A stretch of 64,000 bases of DNA from an uncultured Bacteroidia bacterium (GCA_903850335.1 CAINLJ010000271.1:62001-126000); one strand, 5' to 3'. Positions 27,133 to 36,759 are shown, counted from the first letter of the stretch. Numbers and translations: made by a program. Notes: generated by a model from the letters alone, not told the origin.

Positions 27133-28740
27133 GTGGCCACAACCAAGTATATATTCGTAACAGGCGGTGTGACCTCTTCGCTCGGTAAAGGGATTATTGC
27201 ATCTTCATTGGCGAAACTTCTTCAGGCAAGAGGATATAGAGTTACAATTCAGAAATTAGACCCCTACATTAACGTTGATCCGGGAACATTAAATCCCTAT
27301 GAACATGGTGAATGCTTTGTAACAGAGGATGGTGCAGAAACAGATCTCGATTTGGGCCACTACGAAAGATTTCTTAATTCGCCTACCTCGCAAGCCAATA
27401 ATGTTACCACCGGGAGAATATATCAGTCTGTAATCAATAAGGAGCGACATGGTGTTTATTTAGGAAAGACTGTTCAGATTATTCCCCATATTACGGATGA
27501 GATAAAAAAATATATTAAATATCTTGGCTCAAAGAAAAAGTTTGATGTCGTTATATCTGAAATAGGAGGGACCGTTGGTGATATTGAATCCTTGCCTTTC
27601 ATTGAAGCTGTAAGACAGTTGAAGTGGGAACTTGGAAGTGACGCACTGTTTATTCACCTTACACTTGTTCCTTACCTTTCGGCTACAGGCGAATTGAAAA
27701 CAAAACCTACTCAGCATTCGGTTAAGGCATTGCTCGAAAACGGTGTTCAACCGGATGTCCTGATATTAAGAACCGAACATCCTCTTTCACCGGGGTTGAA
27801 AGAAAAAGTGGCTCTTTTCTGTAATGTTAATAAGGAAGCTGTGATTGAATCGATCGATGTATCAACGATTTACGAAGTTCCTATTAAGATGAAGGAAGAA
27901 AAACTTGATGAGACAGTTCTTAAAAAGTTAGGTTTACCTCTCGGAATACCTCCGGTCCTGGAAAATTGGAATAATTTTCTTCTGCGATACAAGAACCCTA
28001 AAAAGGAGATTAAAATAGCCCTTGTTGGTAAGTACGTGGAACTTCATGACGCTTATAAATCCATTTCTGAAGCGCTTATACATTCAGGTGCGGCCAATGA
28101 GTGTCGTGTAATTATTGAATGGATTCATTCAGAGCGTATTAATGAAGATAATGTTGACAGAAAATTAAAAGGTTGTGCAGGCATTATTATTGCTCCCGGG
28201 TTTGGCCATCGCGGAATTGAAGGTAAAATTGTTGCGGCAAAATATGCAAGACTAAAAAAAGTACCATTCTTTGGAATTTGCCTCGGAATGCAGATTGCTG
28301 TAATTGAATTTGCACGTAATGTATTAAAGTTGTGTGATGCCGATTCCACAGAAATGAATGAGGGTACGAAATATCCTGTAATCGACCTGATGGAAGAGCA
28401 AAAAGAAATTACAGATAAAGGAGGAACCATGCGTTTAGGAGCCTATGCGTGTCAGTTAAAACGGGATTCCAAGGCTTACATTGCTTATGGTAAATCAAAA
28501 ATCACCGAAAGACACAGGCATCGGTATGAGTTTAATGACGCTTTTTTGAAAAAATTTGAAGATGCTGGTTTGAAAGCAGTTGGAATCAATCCGGAGACCA
28601 GGCTGGTTGAGGTGATTGAAATTCCTGATCATCCCTGGTTTGTTGGTGTTCAGTTCCATCCCGAATATAGCAGCACTGTATTGCAACCCCACCCTCTGTT
28701 CGTTGCATTTATAAAATCAGTACTTGATAATTCTAAATAA
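27133..28740 (+). CDS. pyrG: CTP synthase
   Basis: A 535-residue glutamine-dependent CTP synthase, making CTP from UTP. The start is GTG at 27133 (MATTKYIFVTGGV); the overlapping ATG at 27131 is out of frame. The synthetase domain has SSLGKGI near 15-21 and DPYINVDPGTLNPYEHGE near 42. The C-terminal glutaminase domain has the nucleophile in GICLGMQ near 380 and the His-Glu pair in FHPEY near 510. Length and motif order are typical. It is flanked by DUF349 and yidC on the same strand with short gaps. Confidence 0.98.
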   Translation: MATTKYIFVTGGVTSSLGKGIIASSLAKLLQARGYRVTIQKLDPYINVDPGTLNPYEHGECFVTEDGAETDLDLGHYERFLNSPTSQANNVTTGRIYQSVINKERHGVYLGKTVQIIPHITDEIKKYIKYLGSKKKFDVVISEIGGTVGDIESLPFIEAVRQLKWELGSDALFIHLTLVPYLSATGELKTKPTQHSVKALLENGVQPDVLILRTEHPLSPGLKEKVALFCNVNKEAVIESIDVSTIYEVPIKMKEEKLDETVLKKLGLPLGIPPVLENWNNFLLRYKNPKKEIKIALVGKYVELHDAYKSISEALIHSGAANECRVIIEWIHSERINEDNVDRKLKGCAGIIIAPGFGHRGIEGKIVAAKYARLKKVPFFGICLGMQIAVIEFARNVLKLCDADSTEMNEGTKYPVIDLMEEQKEITDKGGTMRLGAYACQLKRDSKAYIAYGKSKITERHRHRYEFNDAFLKKFEDAGLKAVGINPETRLVEVIEIPDHPWFVGVQFHPEYSSTVLQPHPLFVAFIKSVLDNSK

Positions 28741-28760
28741 AAAATACCATTTCATAATTT

Positions 28761-30698
28761 ATGGATAAAAATACGATTACAGGCCTTGCCCTGATATTTT
28801 TGATTCTTATAACTTTTAGTTATTTTAATAAACCCTCCGAAAGCCAGATTGAAGCAGAGAAGAGACAGCGTGATTCAATTGTTCAGGTAGCAGCTGAAAA
28901 TACCAGACAGGAAGAAATCAAGGCAAAGGAGGCGGCTCAGCTGTCATTACAGGCAAAAACGGCCGTTACAGACAGCGTGGGGAAAGCTCAGGTTAACAAT
29001 GAACTTAAAAATCTTTACGGAGTATTTTCCGAATCGGTAAAGGGAACTGAGCATTTTATTACTCTGGAAAATAATCTGATGAAAATCAGGCTCTCCAACA
29101 AGGGTGGAAAGATATATTCCGTTGAATTGAAGGGATATAAAAGATTTAATGAGAAACCTTTGGTTTTATTTGAAGGGGATAAAAATCGGTTTGGATTGAA
29201 TTTCTTCTCTCAAAATAAAAGTATTCAGACTGATCAGTTCTTCTTTGTTCCTTCAATAAGTGATACAATACTCACAGTTTCAGGAAACCCGGTCGCAAAA
29301 GGTAAGGAAGGACGCGAAAAGTTCAATACAAAGGGTCAGGAGGCTTCAAAATCGGTTACTATGCGTCTTGATGCAGGTAACGGAGTATCTGTAGAGTACA
29401 CGTATACACTTAATTATAACTCTTTTATGGTCGGTTTTGATATTCATACAACTGGTCTTAAAAATGTTATGGGAGCCAATTCAAACTATATCAACTTTGC
29501 ATGGAGTATGGAGCTTCCACGTCAGGAAAAGGTTTCAAAGTTTGGAGAAGATAATTATGCAACCACATACTTTAAATATTTCAAGGATGAGGTTGACAAA
29601 ATCGCTCCAACGAAATCTGAAACAAAGGCATTAACAACAAAAGTTGAATGGGTGAGTTTTAAAACGCTCTTCTTCTCATCGGCTTTAATTGCAAATAAAC
29701 CTTTCCTGAATGGGCAGGTAAGTACGAAAAAAAGAGATAAAGATCCCTCTTATGTATCTGACATGACGGCAGATCTTACTATTCCCCTTGATAATTCTGG
29801 TAGTGAAACATTCCCTGCCCGCTTTTATTTTGGCCCGAATCAGTATAATACACTAAAACAATATAATGTTAGTCTCGAAGAGGAATTATCCCTTGGCTGG
29901 ACGGTAATTGGTTGGGTTAATAAAGTTATAATTATTCCTGCTTTTGATTTTTTAAGGAGATACATCACCAATTTTGGATTAATCATCTTGTTACTTACAA
30001 TTTATGTTAAGTTGATAGTTGCTCCGTTTACTTACAAATCCTATATTTCTCAGGCTAAAATGAGATTACTAAAGCCTGAAATCGAGGAGATTCAAAAGAA
30101 ATTCGGCGAAGATAAAAAAATGGAATCGCAACAGGCAGTAATGGCACTTTATAAGAAAGCGGGTGTAAATCCGATGGGTGGTTGTCTTCCGATGCTCTTC
30201 CAGATGCCAATTCTTGTGGCTATGTTCTATTTCTTTCCAATCTCAATAGAATTAAGACAACAGAGTTTTCTTTGGGCGCATGACCTGTCATCTTTTGATT
30301 CCATTATGACGCTACCCTTTGAAATTCCCTGGTATGGAAGTCATGTAAGTCTTTTCTGCTTACTTATGACAGTAACTAACATCCTGTATGTAAAGTATAA
30401 TAATGAAATGAGTTCTGCAGGAACCCAGCAGATGCCAGGTATGAAAACTATGATGTATTTGATGCCGGTGATGTTCCTGTTTATTTTTAACAGTTATGCG
30501 TCAGGACTTAGTTTATACTATTTCTTATCCCTTGTCTTTACATTTGTTCAAATGTTCATCTTTAAAAAGCTTATTAACGAGGATGAGATCCATGCACAGT
30601 TAAAGGCAAAGCAAAAAATGCCTGTAACAAAGTCAAAATTTCAGACTAGACTCGAGGAGATGTCAAAACAACGAAATGTTCCTCAGAAGAAAAAATAA
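28761..30698 (+). CDS. yidC: Membrane protein insertase YidC
   Basis: A 645-residue YidC of the long Gram-negative type. Residues 4-22 are the first membrane helix. A Ser/Ala/Glu-rich linker and a large periplasmic beta-sandwich domain (about 85-370) follow. The conserved 60-kDa insertase domain (about 390-605) holds several membrane helices, including the MGGCLPMLFQMPI segment near 472. The C-terminus is basic, as expected for ribosome contact. It inserts proteins into the inner membrane with or without SecYEG. It ends the DUF349-pyrG-yidC unit, directly before a perfect terminator. Confidence 0.97.
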   Translation: MDKNTITGLALIFLILITFSYFNKPSESQIEAEKRQRDSIVQVAAENTRQEEIKAKEAAQLSLQAKTAVTDSVGKAQVNNELKNLYGVFSESVKGTEHFITLENNLMKIRLSNKGGKIYSVELKGYKRFNEKPLVLFEGDKNRFGLNFFSQNKSIQTDQFFFVPSISDTILTVSGNPVAKGKEGREKFNTKGQEASKSVTMRLDAGNGVSVEYTYTLNYNSFMVGFDIHTTGLKNVMGANSNYINFAWSMELPRQEKVSKFGEDNYATTYFKYFKDEVDKIAPTKSETKALTTKVEWVSFKTLFFSSALIANKPFLNGQVSTKKRDKDPSYVSDMTADLTIPLDNSGSETFPARFYFGPNQYNTLKQYNVSLEEELSLGWTVIGWVNKVIIIPAFDFLRRYITNFGLIILLLTIYVKLIVAPFTYKSYISQAKMRLLKPEIEEIQKKFGEDKKMESQQAVMALYKKAGVNPMGGCLPMLFQMPILVAMFYFFPISIELRQQSFLWAHDLSSFDSIMTLPFEIPWYGSHVSLFCLLMTVTNILYVKYNNEMSSAGTQQMPGMKTMMYLMPVMFLFIFNSYASGLSLYYFLSLVFTFVQMFIFKKLINEDEIHAQLKAKQKMPVTKSKFQTRLEEMSKQRNVPQKKK

Positions 30699-30700
30699 TA

Positions 30701-30732
30701 AAAAAACCGCTCCTCAAATGAGCGGTTTTTTT
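30701..30732. terminator. Bidirectional terminator between yidC and the long minus-strand run
   Basis: A perfect 12-bp stem (AAAAAACCGCTC at 30701-30712 with GAGCGGTTTTTT at 30720-30731) and a 7-nt loop. T-runs on both strands fit termination of yidC from the left and of the 45879-30751 gene run from the right. Confidence 0.92.
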
Positions 30733-30750
30733 ATTCCCTTTCGAATCATT

Positions 30751-30936
30751 TTATTTTGAACTCAATATCAAATCTTTTAAGCATTCATTGCAAAGACATT
30801 CATCATAATGTGAGGCGATATATTCAATCGTTTCTTCGGGAACAGGCAAATCAAAACATGGGCAGTGAGGTGTTCCCGTACAAATATGCATATCTCCGCA
30901 TTTGGCGCAGGATACGGGATCAAACTTTGAATTCAT
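30751..30936 (-). CDS. Small Cys-rich CWC-family protein
   Basis: A 61-residue protein with eight Cys residues. The pattern C-x-x-C-G (residues 10-14), C (19), C-P-C (25-27) and C-L-C-x-x-C (48-53) fits the cysteine-rich CWC family, with Pro in place of the central Trp. The arrangement suggests a zinc or other metal site. The family's role is unknown. It is the last gene before the terminator, 21 bp after the reductase gene, so it belongs to the same transcript. Confidence 0.75.
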   Translation of the reverse strand: MNSKFDPVSCAKCGDMHICTGTPHCPCFDLPVPEETIEYIASHYDECLCNECLKDLILSSK

Positions 30937-30957
30937 TATTTTAAGTAAAAATTTAAA

Positions 30958-31617
30958 TTAAAAGAACACCTCTGTCCGAATATCTGACGGAAGAATTCCA
31001 CTTTCTTCAAGGAGTTCAGTAACCTCATTTACCATAGCTGAATTCCCGCAGATGTAGTATACTGAATCTTTTCTAATCCCGTGTTTCTTTAGATAACCGG
31101 TTACACGTCCATGATAATTTTCCCCATGCTCGCGCGATGTGCACAGATGATAGCAATCATTTTTAAAAGATCCGGATTCATAGCCCTCCTTGAGATACTT
31201 CACACCATGAATAATATCATAATCGAGCTCAGGATTGGATAAAATTATACTATGAAATGGTGATATCCCTGTGCCGGTTGCCACAAAAGTATAATGTTTC
31301 AACTGCTCATTCAGACTATCTCTAAGAACAAAGAAACCAAAGGGTCCTGTAATCTCAACTTTGGTTCCCACTTTGAGGTATTTAAGCTCCCTGGATACTT
31401 CACCAGTTTCAATTTCCTTGATTAACAGGTCAATAGTAGGGGATTCTTCAGGACTGTAAATGGAATATTCACGTGCCTTATATTCGCCAGGAACATTTAA
31501 AACAAGGTATTGCCCAGCTTTAAACTCAAAATCGGCTTTTTCTAATCGCAGGATATAAGTTGATTCAGTTATATTCTTTATTTCAAGTATTTTACTATAT
31601 GTTATCTTTTTCTTCAC
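30958..31617 (-). CDS. Ferredoxin/flavodoxin-NADP+ reductase-like flavoprotein
   Basis: A 219-residue protein with an FAD-binding beta barrel (about 1-100; REYSIYSP is the FAD motif near 49-56) and an NAD(P)-binding domain (GTGISPFHSI near 115-124, YICGNSAMV near 188-196). The C-terminal VFF aromatic end fits the flavin-stacking Phe of bacterial FNRs. It moves electrons between NADPH and ferredoxin or flavodoxin. It follows lipA by 11 bp. LipA is a radical SAM Fe-S enzyme that needs reduced ferredoxin or flavodoxin, so supplying its electrons is a reasonable but unproven role. Confidence 0.82.
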   Translation of the reverse strand: MKKKITYSKILEIKNITESTYILRLEKADFEFKAGQYLVLNVPGEYKAREYSIYSPEESPTIDLLIKEIETGEVSRELKYLKVGTKVEITGPFGFFVLRDSLNEQLKHYTFVATGTGISPFHSIILSNPELDYDIIHGVKYLKEGYESGSFKNDCYHLCTSREHGENYHGRVTGYLKKHGIRKDSVYYICGNSAMVNEVTELLEESGILPSDIRTEVFF

Positions 31618-31628
31618 TTTAAAATTAC

Positions 31629-32483
31629 TTAAGCATTTATATGTTTCTCAGCGTGGTACGAGGAGCGGACTAAAGGACTACTCTCAACCATACTAAATCC
31701 TTTTTGAATTGCCGCCTCCCGGTATTTGATGAATACTTCCGGTTTTACGAATTCTTCAATCTTAAGGTGATGTGAAGTTGGCTGAAGATATTGACCAATT
31801 GTCAACACCCTGCATCCTGCTTTGAGTAAATCATCCATTGTCTCAAATACCTCGTCTTCAGTTTCACCCAGACCAACCATAATTCCGGATTTAGAAACAA
31901 TCCCGGAATTTGATATAATCCCAATGACTTTAAGGCTTCTTTCATAACGCGCTATATCCCTGACTTTTGGCGTAAGTCTTCTAACAGTTTCAAGGTTATG
32001 TGATATAACCTCTGGTTTGGCATCAATAATTTGCTGAATCAACCCAGGATTAGCATAAAAATCGGGAATTAAAGTTTCGATAGTAATTCCAGGATTTATC
32101 TCCTTGATAGTCTTTATTGTAAGTGCCCAGAAAGCAGCACCTCCATCGTCCAGGTCATCCCGCGTTACAGAAGTTATTACACAATGTTTTATTTTAAGTG
32201 CCTTAATTGTTTCTGATAGCCTTTGTGGTTCTTCATAATCAACTGCATCCGGAATCATGTTTTTGACATCACAAAATCTGCAATTTCGGGTACATTTATC
32301 ACCTAATATCATGAAGCTTGCAGTAGATGCACCCCAGCATTCCGACTTATTCGGGCAGTTTCCACTTACACAGATCGTATTCAATTGCAGATTGGCTGCT
32401 AAATTTTTCAACTCAATATATTTCTTACCTGAGGGTAATGGGGTTTTCATCCAATCAGGTAGTCTGCGGGTTGTGGTACTCAT
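31629..32483 (-). CDS. lipA: Lipoyl synthase
   Basis: A 284-residue radical SAM enzyme that inserts two sulfurs into octanoyl groups on E2 and GcvH proteins. The auxiliary-cluster motif is CVSGNCPNKSEC (near 38-49) and the radical SAM motif is CTRNCRFC (near 64-71). The C-terminal auxiliary-cluster Ser is in SSPLVRSSYHA. Length is normal. It lies 53 bp after the mevalonate kinase gene and 11 bp before the reductase gene. Its presence at the end of a run that begins with a lipoate-dependent 2-oxoacid dehydrogenase E1 makes functional sense. Confidence 0.97.
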   Translation of the reverse strand: MSTTTRRLPDWMKTPLPSGKKYIELKNLAANLQLNTICVSGNCPNKSECWGASTASFMILGDKCTRNCRFCDVKNMIPDAVDYEEPQRLSETIKALKIKHCVITSVTRDDLDDGGAAFWALTIKTIKEINPGITIETLIPDFYANPGLIQQIIDAKPEVISHNLETVRRLTPKVRDIARYERSLKVIGIISNSGIVSKSGIMVGLGETEDEVFETMDDLLKAGCRVLTIGQYLQPTSHHLKIEEFVKPEVFIKYREAAIQKGFSMVESSPLVRSSYHAEKHINA

Positions 32484-32536
32484 AATTATTTTATATACTG
32501 TAAAATGACTATAAAATTTGATTTGTTTCTTTCAGA

Positions 32537-33460
32537 TTAAACAACAGAATATTCAAGTTGGTTTAAATTAAAGTATGATTCAGCCTTTCCCTTGTCAGAT
32601 GCAATGCCCAGAATATAACCTCCACCTCCTGATCCGCAAATCTTTAAGTAAAAATCACCGGTATTAATTCCATAAATAAAATGATTAATCATATGATCTG
32701 GAATAAGGTAAGAAAAGGTTGAAAGCTGAAATTTTGAATATTTCTCCAAATAGAATTCAAATTCAGGCAGATCATTTGATAACAGAGCATCGATTGTTTT
32801 ATTTATCAGTGGAATGTACTCGTTGTCAATCATCCTCTTAAAATTGCTCTCTTTATACCGTTCCAGAAAAAAACTGACAAGATTTCCGGTATTTCCTGGC
32901 AATTTCGAGTTTATTATAAATATGCAATAGGTTCTCCGAAATTGAGATAGATCAGTATCAGGTGCAGCCGGATATCGGTTATCAAACAGGATTGGCCTTT
33001 TTAACCACGACGTAAGTGGATCAATTCCCGAACTCATTCCATGAAAACAAGACTCAATTTTAGCCAGATTATCCTTATTTAACTGAATATCAGATTTATC
33101 TGTGCCATCGGAATACTTGTCATAAATTGCTGCGGTTAATGCTCCGGAACTTCCTAATCCTGAACCCGATGGAATTGAAGATTTAAAATAAATACCTTTC
33201 AGAATGTCCTTCTCAAGTTCAATAAGGTTTAGAAATTGAAACTCATCTGAGTGAACCTGGAGATAATCGTTTAATACCCGAAGTGAATTGCCTGACGCGA
33301 TCTCCAATGCCCTGTTTTGATTATCCCCTTCCTCAGGAAAAGTTAAATAACCTGAATAACGATAATAGGGAATAGACAAAGCCTTTGAGCCAAGAATAAT
33401 TCCATACTCGCCAAACAATATTATTTTTGAAGGGAAATCCATTTTAGTCAAACGATTCAT
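32537..33460 (-). CDS. Mevalonate kinase (GHMP family)
   Basis: A 307-residue GHMP kinase. Motif 1 is PSKIILFGEYG (near 10-20), motif 2 (the P-loop) is GSGLGSSGALTAA (near 98-110), and motif 3 is GSGGGGYILG (near 275-284). Motif 1 and context point to mevalonate kinase, ATP plus mevalonate to 5-phosphomevalonate. Start ATG 33460 overlaps the mvaD gene by 17 bp; an in-frame ATG at 33442 would remove the overlap and keep all motifs. The assignment between this and the other GHMP kinase in the run (34517-35446) rests on motifs, not on experiment. Confidence 0.78.
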   Translation of the reverse strand: MNRLTKMDFPSKIILFGEYGIILGSKALSIPYYRYSGYLTFPEEGDNQNRALEIASGNSLRVLNDYLQVHSDEFQFLNLIELEKDILKGIYFKSSIPSGSGLGSSGALTAAIYDKYSDGTDKSDIQLNKDNLAKIESCFHGMSSGIDPLTSWLKRPILFDNRYPAAPDTDLSQFRRTYCIFIINSKLPGNTGNLVSFFLERYKESNFKRMIDNEYIPLINKTIDALLSNDLPEFEFYLEKYSKFQLSTFSYLIPDHMINHFIYGINTGDFYLKICGSGGGGYILGIASDKGKAESYFNLNQLEYSVV

Positions 33461-34511
33461 TTGAAATTCTTTCAGGACCCTTACCTAAACAATCATCAAT
33501 CCATTGTCCATCCTCACAAAAACGGACCAGGTTATTTTGAACAAAAGACAGTACTTCTTCTCGCTGATCCTCAAAGTAGATAAGATGGACATTTGGACCT
33601 GCATCTATCGTGAAAAACAAATCCGTACCTGTCGATCTCCGATACTTTCTTACCTCCTCGATGATGCTCAATGTGCCAGGCTTTAATAATAACCCGTCAG
33701 GCTCCGAAGTCATTAAAAGTGCATGCAATGCCAGTGCTTCATTTTCAGCAGTATCGGCTAATGTTTTATAATCATCCTTGCGAATAGCTTCAATAATTTT
33801 TAGCATATTATCGTTCGCCTGAATTTTACGGCCGTCCCGGTAGGGGTGATAGTTCATCAAGGCATGCCCTTTACTGCTCGATACATTTTTTTCATTGGAG
33901 CTAACGATTAAGATGATATCTCTAATCGTGTTGAGCCTGCTTCCCGGATCAACAGGGTATGGAGTGGCATATTCGTCTGATGAATTTTCTAGTGAGGGAA
34001 TTTTGCCCCAGGTAACAAATCCTCCGTAGATTGATCTGGAAGCACTTCCTGATCCCAATCTAGATATAATTGAGGCTCTACGGAAAAAATCTTCGGTCTT
34101 TAACTTGTTAGCGCTAATATTTTCCTCCATTGTTACAAGGCAAAGTGCCAAAGCACACATAGATGAGGCAGACGAGGCAATACCGGCAGAGTGGGGGAAT
34201 GTGTTACTACTATGGAATATCAGGTCATAATCGGGTAAAAAAGGCATTTGTGATTTCAATGAATTGAGAAGTCTCTCGGTTTTACTCTCAAATGCAAGCT
34301 GCCTTTCCCCATGAAAATAATATTCAATACTAATTGTATTTTCTAAAGTTTGTTTCTTTTTATAGGTCAGAAATGTGGATGTTGTTGATTTGTTTAAGGT
34401 TAGGCTTAATGAACCATTTTCAGGAAGCTGATTGTCCCTCTTTCCCCAGTATTTTATCAGTGCTATATTCGAAGGGGCATTCCAACCAATTATTTTCGTG
34501 TCTTCGCTCAT
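33444..34511 (-). CDS. mvaD: Diphosphomevalonate decarboxylase
   Basis: A 355-residue GHMP-fold decarboxylase turning 5-diphosphomevalonate into isopentenyl diphosphate. The N-terminus has APSNIALIKYWGKRD near 12-26, the family hallmark. The phosphate loop is GIASSASSMCALAL near 110-123, with SRLGSGSASRSIYGG near 151. The catalytic Asp is in TIDAGPNVH near 300. It is 5 bp after the GYDIA kinase gene and overlaps the mevalonate kinase gene. Confidence 0.93.
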   Translation of the reverse strand: MSEDTKIIGWNAPSNIALIKYWGKRDNQLPENGSLSLTLNKSTTSTFLTYKKKQTLENTISIEYYFHGERQLAFESKTERLLNSLKSQMPFLPDYDLIFHSSNTFPHSAGIASSASSMCALALCLVTMEENISANKLKTEDFFRRASIISRLGSGSASRSIYGGFVTWGKIPSLENSSDEYATPYPVDPGSRLNTIRDIILIVSSNEKNVSSSKGHALMNYHPYRDGRKIQANDNMLKIIEAIRKDDYKTLADTAENEALALHALLMTSEPDGLLLKPGTLSIIEEVRKYRRSTGTDLFFTIDAGPNVHLIYFEDQREEVLSFVQNNLVRFCEDGQWIDDCLGKGPERISNESFD

Positions 34512-34516
34512 TGTAT

Positions 34517-35446
34517 TTATTGTTTTACAATCTCTTCAAATCTGAAAATTGTATTTAATTCTCTTTTCATAAAATAGTCCCGAACATATTCTTCCGTGGC
34601 GTTTGAAGCTACCAATATAAAATCGCCACCCCAGGCACCGAGTGATTTTATTGATCCCTTAAAATCATTGAATAATAATGATTTAACTGGTTTTATTTGA
34701 ATAATATCAGCAATAATTTCTTCATGTTTCTCCATAAGAAATTGAAATTCTTCCAATTCATTTGAAGCTTCAAAATCAAGAGTCAATTCTGAAAGCGCTA
34801 ATATTTGGTTCTGTTTTATACCCGAAATATCTGATTTAAGAACGCTCTCTTTAGAATTTTGCTTGCGATTAAGGTACACGAAGTAAAGTTTATCCTTAAA
34901 TACAGGATTAAACTTTGAAACCCGGAAGGAAGGCTTATTATCCTCGATCTGGTAGACTATTGGAGATGAAGACCTTGCGCAGGCTATATCATACCCGGAA
35001 CCATTGAATATCATATCATTAAGCTCAAACGGATCGCAATTTGCCCAAAAAGCAATATTGGAAATTAACGAACTGCTTGAACCAATTCCCCATAAAGGAT
35101 TAAAATCCATAATTGAGGTAACCTCAAATTCATCATGTCCAGTCAGGAAATCTGGATTTAGATTTTTTGCGTTGGCAAGTATTTGACTCAGTGTAACGGT
35201 AAGTTCCGGATTATTTGTTTCAATTACCTGAAAGTCGGGGAGGAGAAGTATATTTTTAAACCATAAATCATTACCAATTAATGATTTCCATATTAACTTT
35301 TGATCCCCTGGAGAAGTTGAAATTGACAGATTCTGGGTAAACTTTAGAGGCAAGGCAAGCGAGAGGGCCCCTTTAAGTACCGCGTATTCTCCGGTTAGCA
35401 TTAGTTTTGTTTGTGATGAGAATGATTCCATCTTTTCTAATTTCAT
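34517..35446 (-). CDS. GYDIA-type GHMP kinase, likely phosphomevalonate kinase
   Basis: A 309-residue GHMP kinase. Motif 1 reads KLMLTGEYAVLKG (near 14-26), the P-loop region is WGIGSSSSLISN (near 118-129) and a GYDIACARSSSP motif follows near 148-159, the hallmark of the Bacteroidota GYDIA group. GYDxA/GYDVA motifs also occur in ERG8-type phosphomevalonate kinases. In this cluster the other kinase looks like mevalonate kinase, so phosphorylation of 5-phosphomevalonate is the open step and this gene the best candidate. It overlaps the mvaA gene by 4 bp. Confidence in the family is high, in the exact reaction moderate. Confidence 0.75.
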   Translation of the reverse strand: MKLEKMESFSSQTKLMLTGEYAVLKGALSLALPLKFTQNLSISTSPGDQKLIWKSLIGNDLWFKNILLLPDFQVIETNNPELTVTLSQILANAKNLNPDFLTGHDEFEVTSIMDFNPLWGIGSSSSLISNIAFWANCDPFELNDMIFNGSGYDIACARSSSPIVYQIEDNKPSFRVSKFNPVFKDKLYFVYLNRKQNSKESVLKSDISGIKQNQILALSELTLDFEASNELEEFQFLMEKHEEIIADIIQIKPVKSLLFNDFKGSIKSLGAWGGDFILVASNATEEYVRDYFMKRELNTIFRFEEIVKQ

Positions 35447-36750
35447 ATTTTCCTTCTCACTGATTCAATGAAGTCATTAACTGCCGAATGACTGACAGTT
35501 TTACCGTTAAAATACTCGTTCGCAAGATTTCGCTCATTTGTGTCGGTGTGAAGCAGGTTCAGGATATTTGATAAATGCATTTTCATATGGCCGGATTGAA
35601 TTCCTGTTGAAACCAGCGAAGCGATGGCTGCAAAATTATTAGCGAGCCCTGAGGCTGCAGCAATCATCATGAGTTTTTGACTATCGGGATAATTCATTAC
35701 TGCCAGAGCGTTTTTCACCAGGGGATGCAGTCCGGTTATACCACCCACAGTACCTATTGCCAGGGGAAGATCAAGTTCATACCTGAATGTATCATCCGTA
35801 ATGGTGACGTTTGTTAATCCTCTGTATTTTCCGTCTCTTGATGCATAAGCATGAACACAAGCCTCTGTTGCCCTGAAATCATTACCTGCTGCCAAAAGTA
35901 CTGCGTCCACTCCATTACAAATCCCTTTATTATGGGTTACCGCTCTCGAAACATCAAGGTTTGCTATATCAACTGCTACTTTAATTTTATAAGATAAAGA
36001 ATTGTTTGTTAAGTCTTTATTCCATTCATTTAATTTTTCAACCGGACATTCTACCCAACATTTTACTCTGCAATCAGGCGTGTAATTAGACAATATAGAC
36101 ATAATTACTTCTACCTGCATATCGGCATTATTTAGCTCATCGAAGGATTTTAATAAATAAGCGAATTTTTCAAGGCAAGTATTTATAAAATTTGCGCCCA
36201 TTGCATTACCCGTCTCAAAACTTGCATCAAGTTGATAATACTGAGGTATTTCAGAAGTCTTATTTATAATAGATAAGTCAATGATTCCTCCGCCACGATT
36301 CCTCATTTTGTCAGTTAGTTCAGCCGTGCCCTCCAATAATTTTATTTTTATTCGGGGGAAAATCTGATTAAGGTAGTCAGGGTCGCCATTCCATGTAAAA
36401 TGTACTTGTCCTTTTTTTAAAGTGGAAATAATTTCAGCGTGGAATCCACCATGCCGGGCCCAGAATTTTGCAGCTTTTGAGGCCGCAGCCACAACAGAAC
36501 TTTCTTCAGTAACAAATGGTACAATGTATGACTCATTATTAATTACCATATTTGTGACGATTCCTATCGGAATGGGAAAATTACCAATATAGTTTTCAAT
36601 CATTTCGGTGTAAAGCCGCTGCTGATTTTCATCTGGCGCATTGTATTCCTTAAATTTAAGGGCATCTGAATCATTCAAATCAGAATGATTAACGATATAG
36701 TCGAGCCGTTGGCTAAGGCTAAATTTCGAGAATCCCGAGATTACACTCAT
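35443..36750 (-). CDS. mvaA: Hydroxymethylglutaryl-CoA reductase, class II
   Basis: A 435-residue class II HMG-CoA reductase with no membrane anchor. The catalytic Glu lies in ENYIGNFPIPIG/EESSVVAAAS (near 47-90), the Lys in THNKGICNGVDAV (near 272-284), and the Asp in AAGNDFRATEA (near 287-297). A GTVGGITGLHPLVKNAL segment near 342 is typical of the class. The enzyme links HMG-CoA and mevalonate; class II enzymes can work in either direction depending on the organism. Gene spacing: 9 bp after fni and 4-bp overlap with the GYDIA kinase. Confidence 0.94.
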   Translation of the reverse strand: MSVISGFSKFSLSQRLDYIVNHSDLNDSDALKFKEYNAPDENQQRLYTEMIENYIGNFPIPIGIVTNMVINNESYIVPFVTEESSVVAAASKAAKFWARHGGFHAEIISTLKKGQVHFTWNGDPDYLNQIFPRIKIKLLEGTAELTDKMRNRGGGIIDLSIINKTSEIPQYYQLDASFETGNAMGANFINTCLEKFAYLLKSFDELNNADMQVEVIMSILSNYTPDCRVKCWVECPVEKLNEWNKDLTNNSLSYKIKVAVDIANLDVSRAVTHNKGICNGVDAVLLAAGNDFRATEACVHAYASRDGKYRGLTNVTITDDTFRYELDLPLAIGTVGGITGLHPLVKNALAVMNYPDSQKLMMIAAASGLANNFAAIASLVSTGIQSGHMKMHLSNILNLLHTDTNERNLANEYFNGKTVSHSAVNDFIESVRRKI

Positions 36751-36759
36751 AACAGAAAT

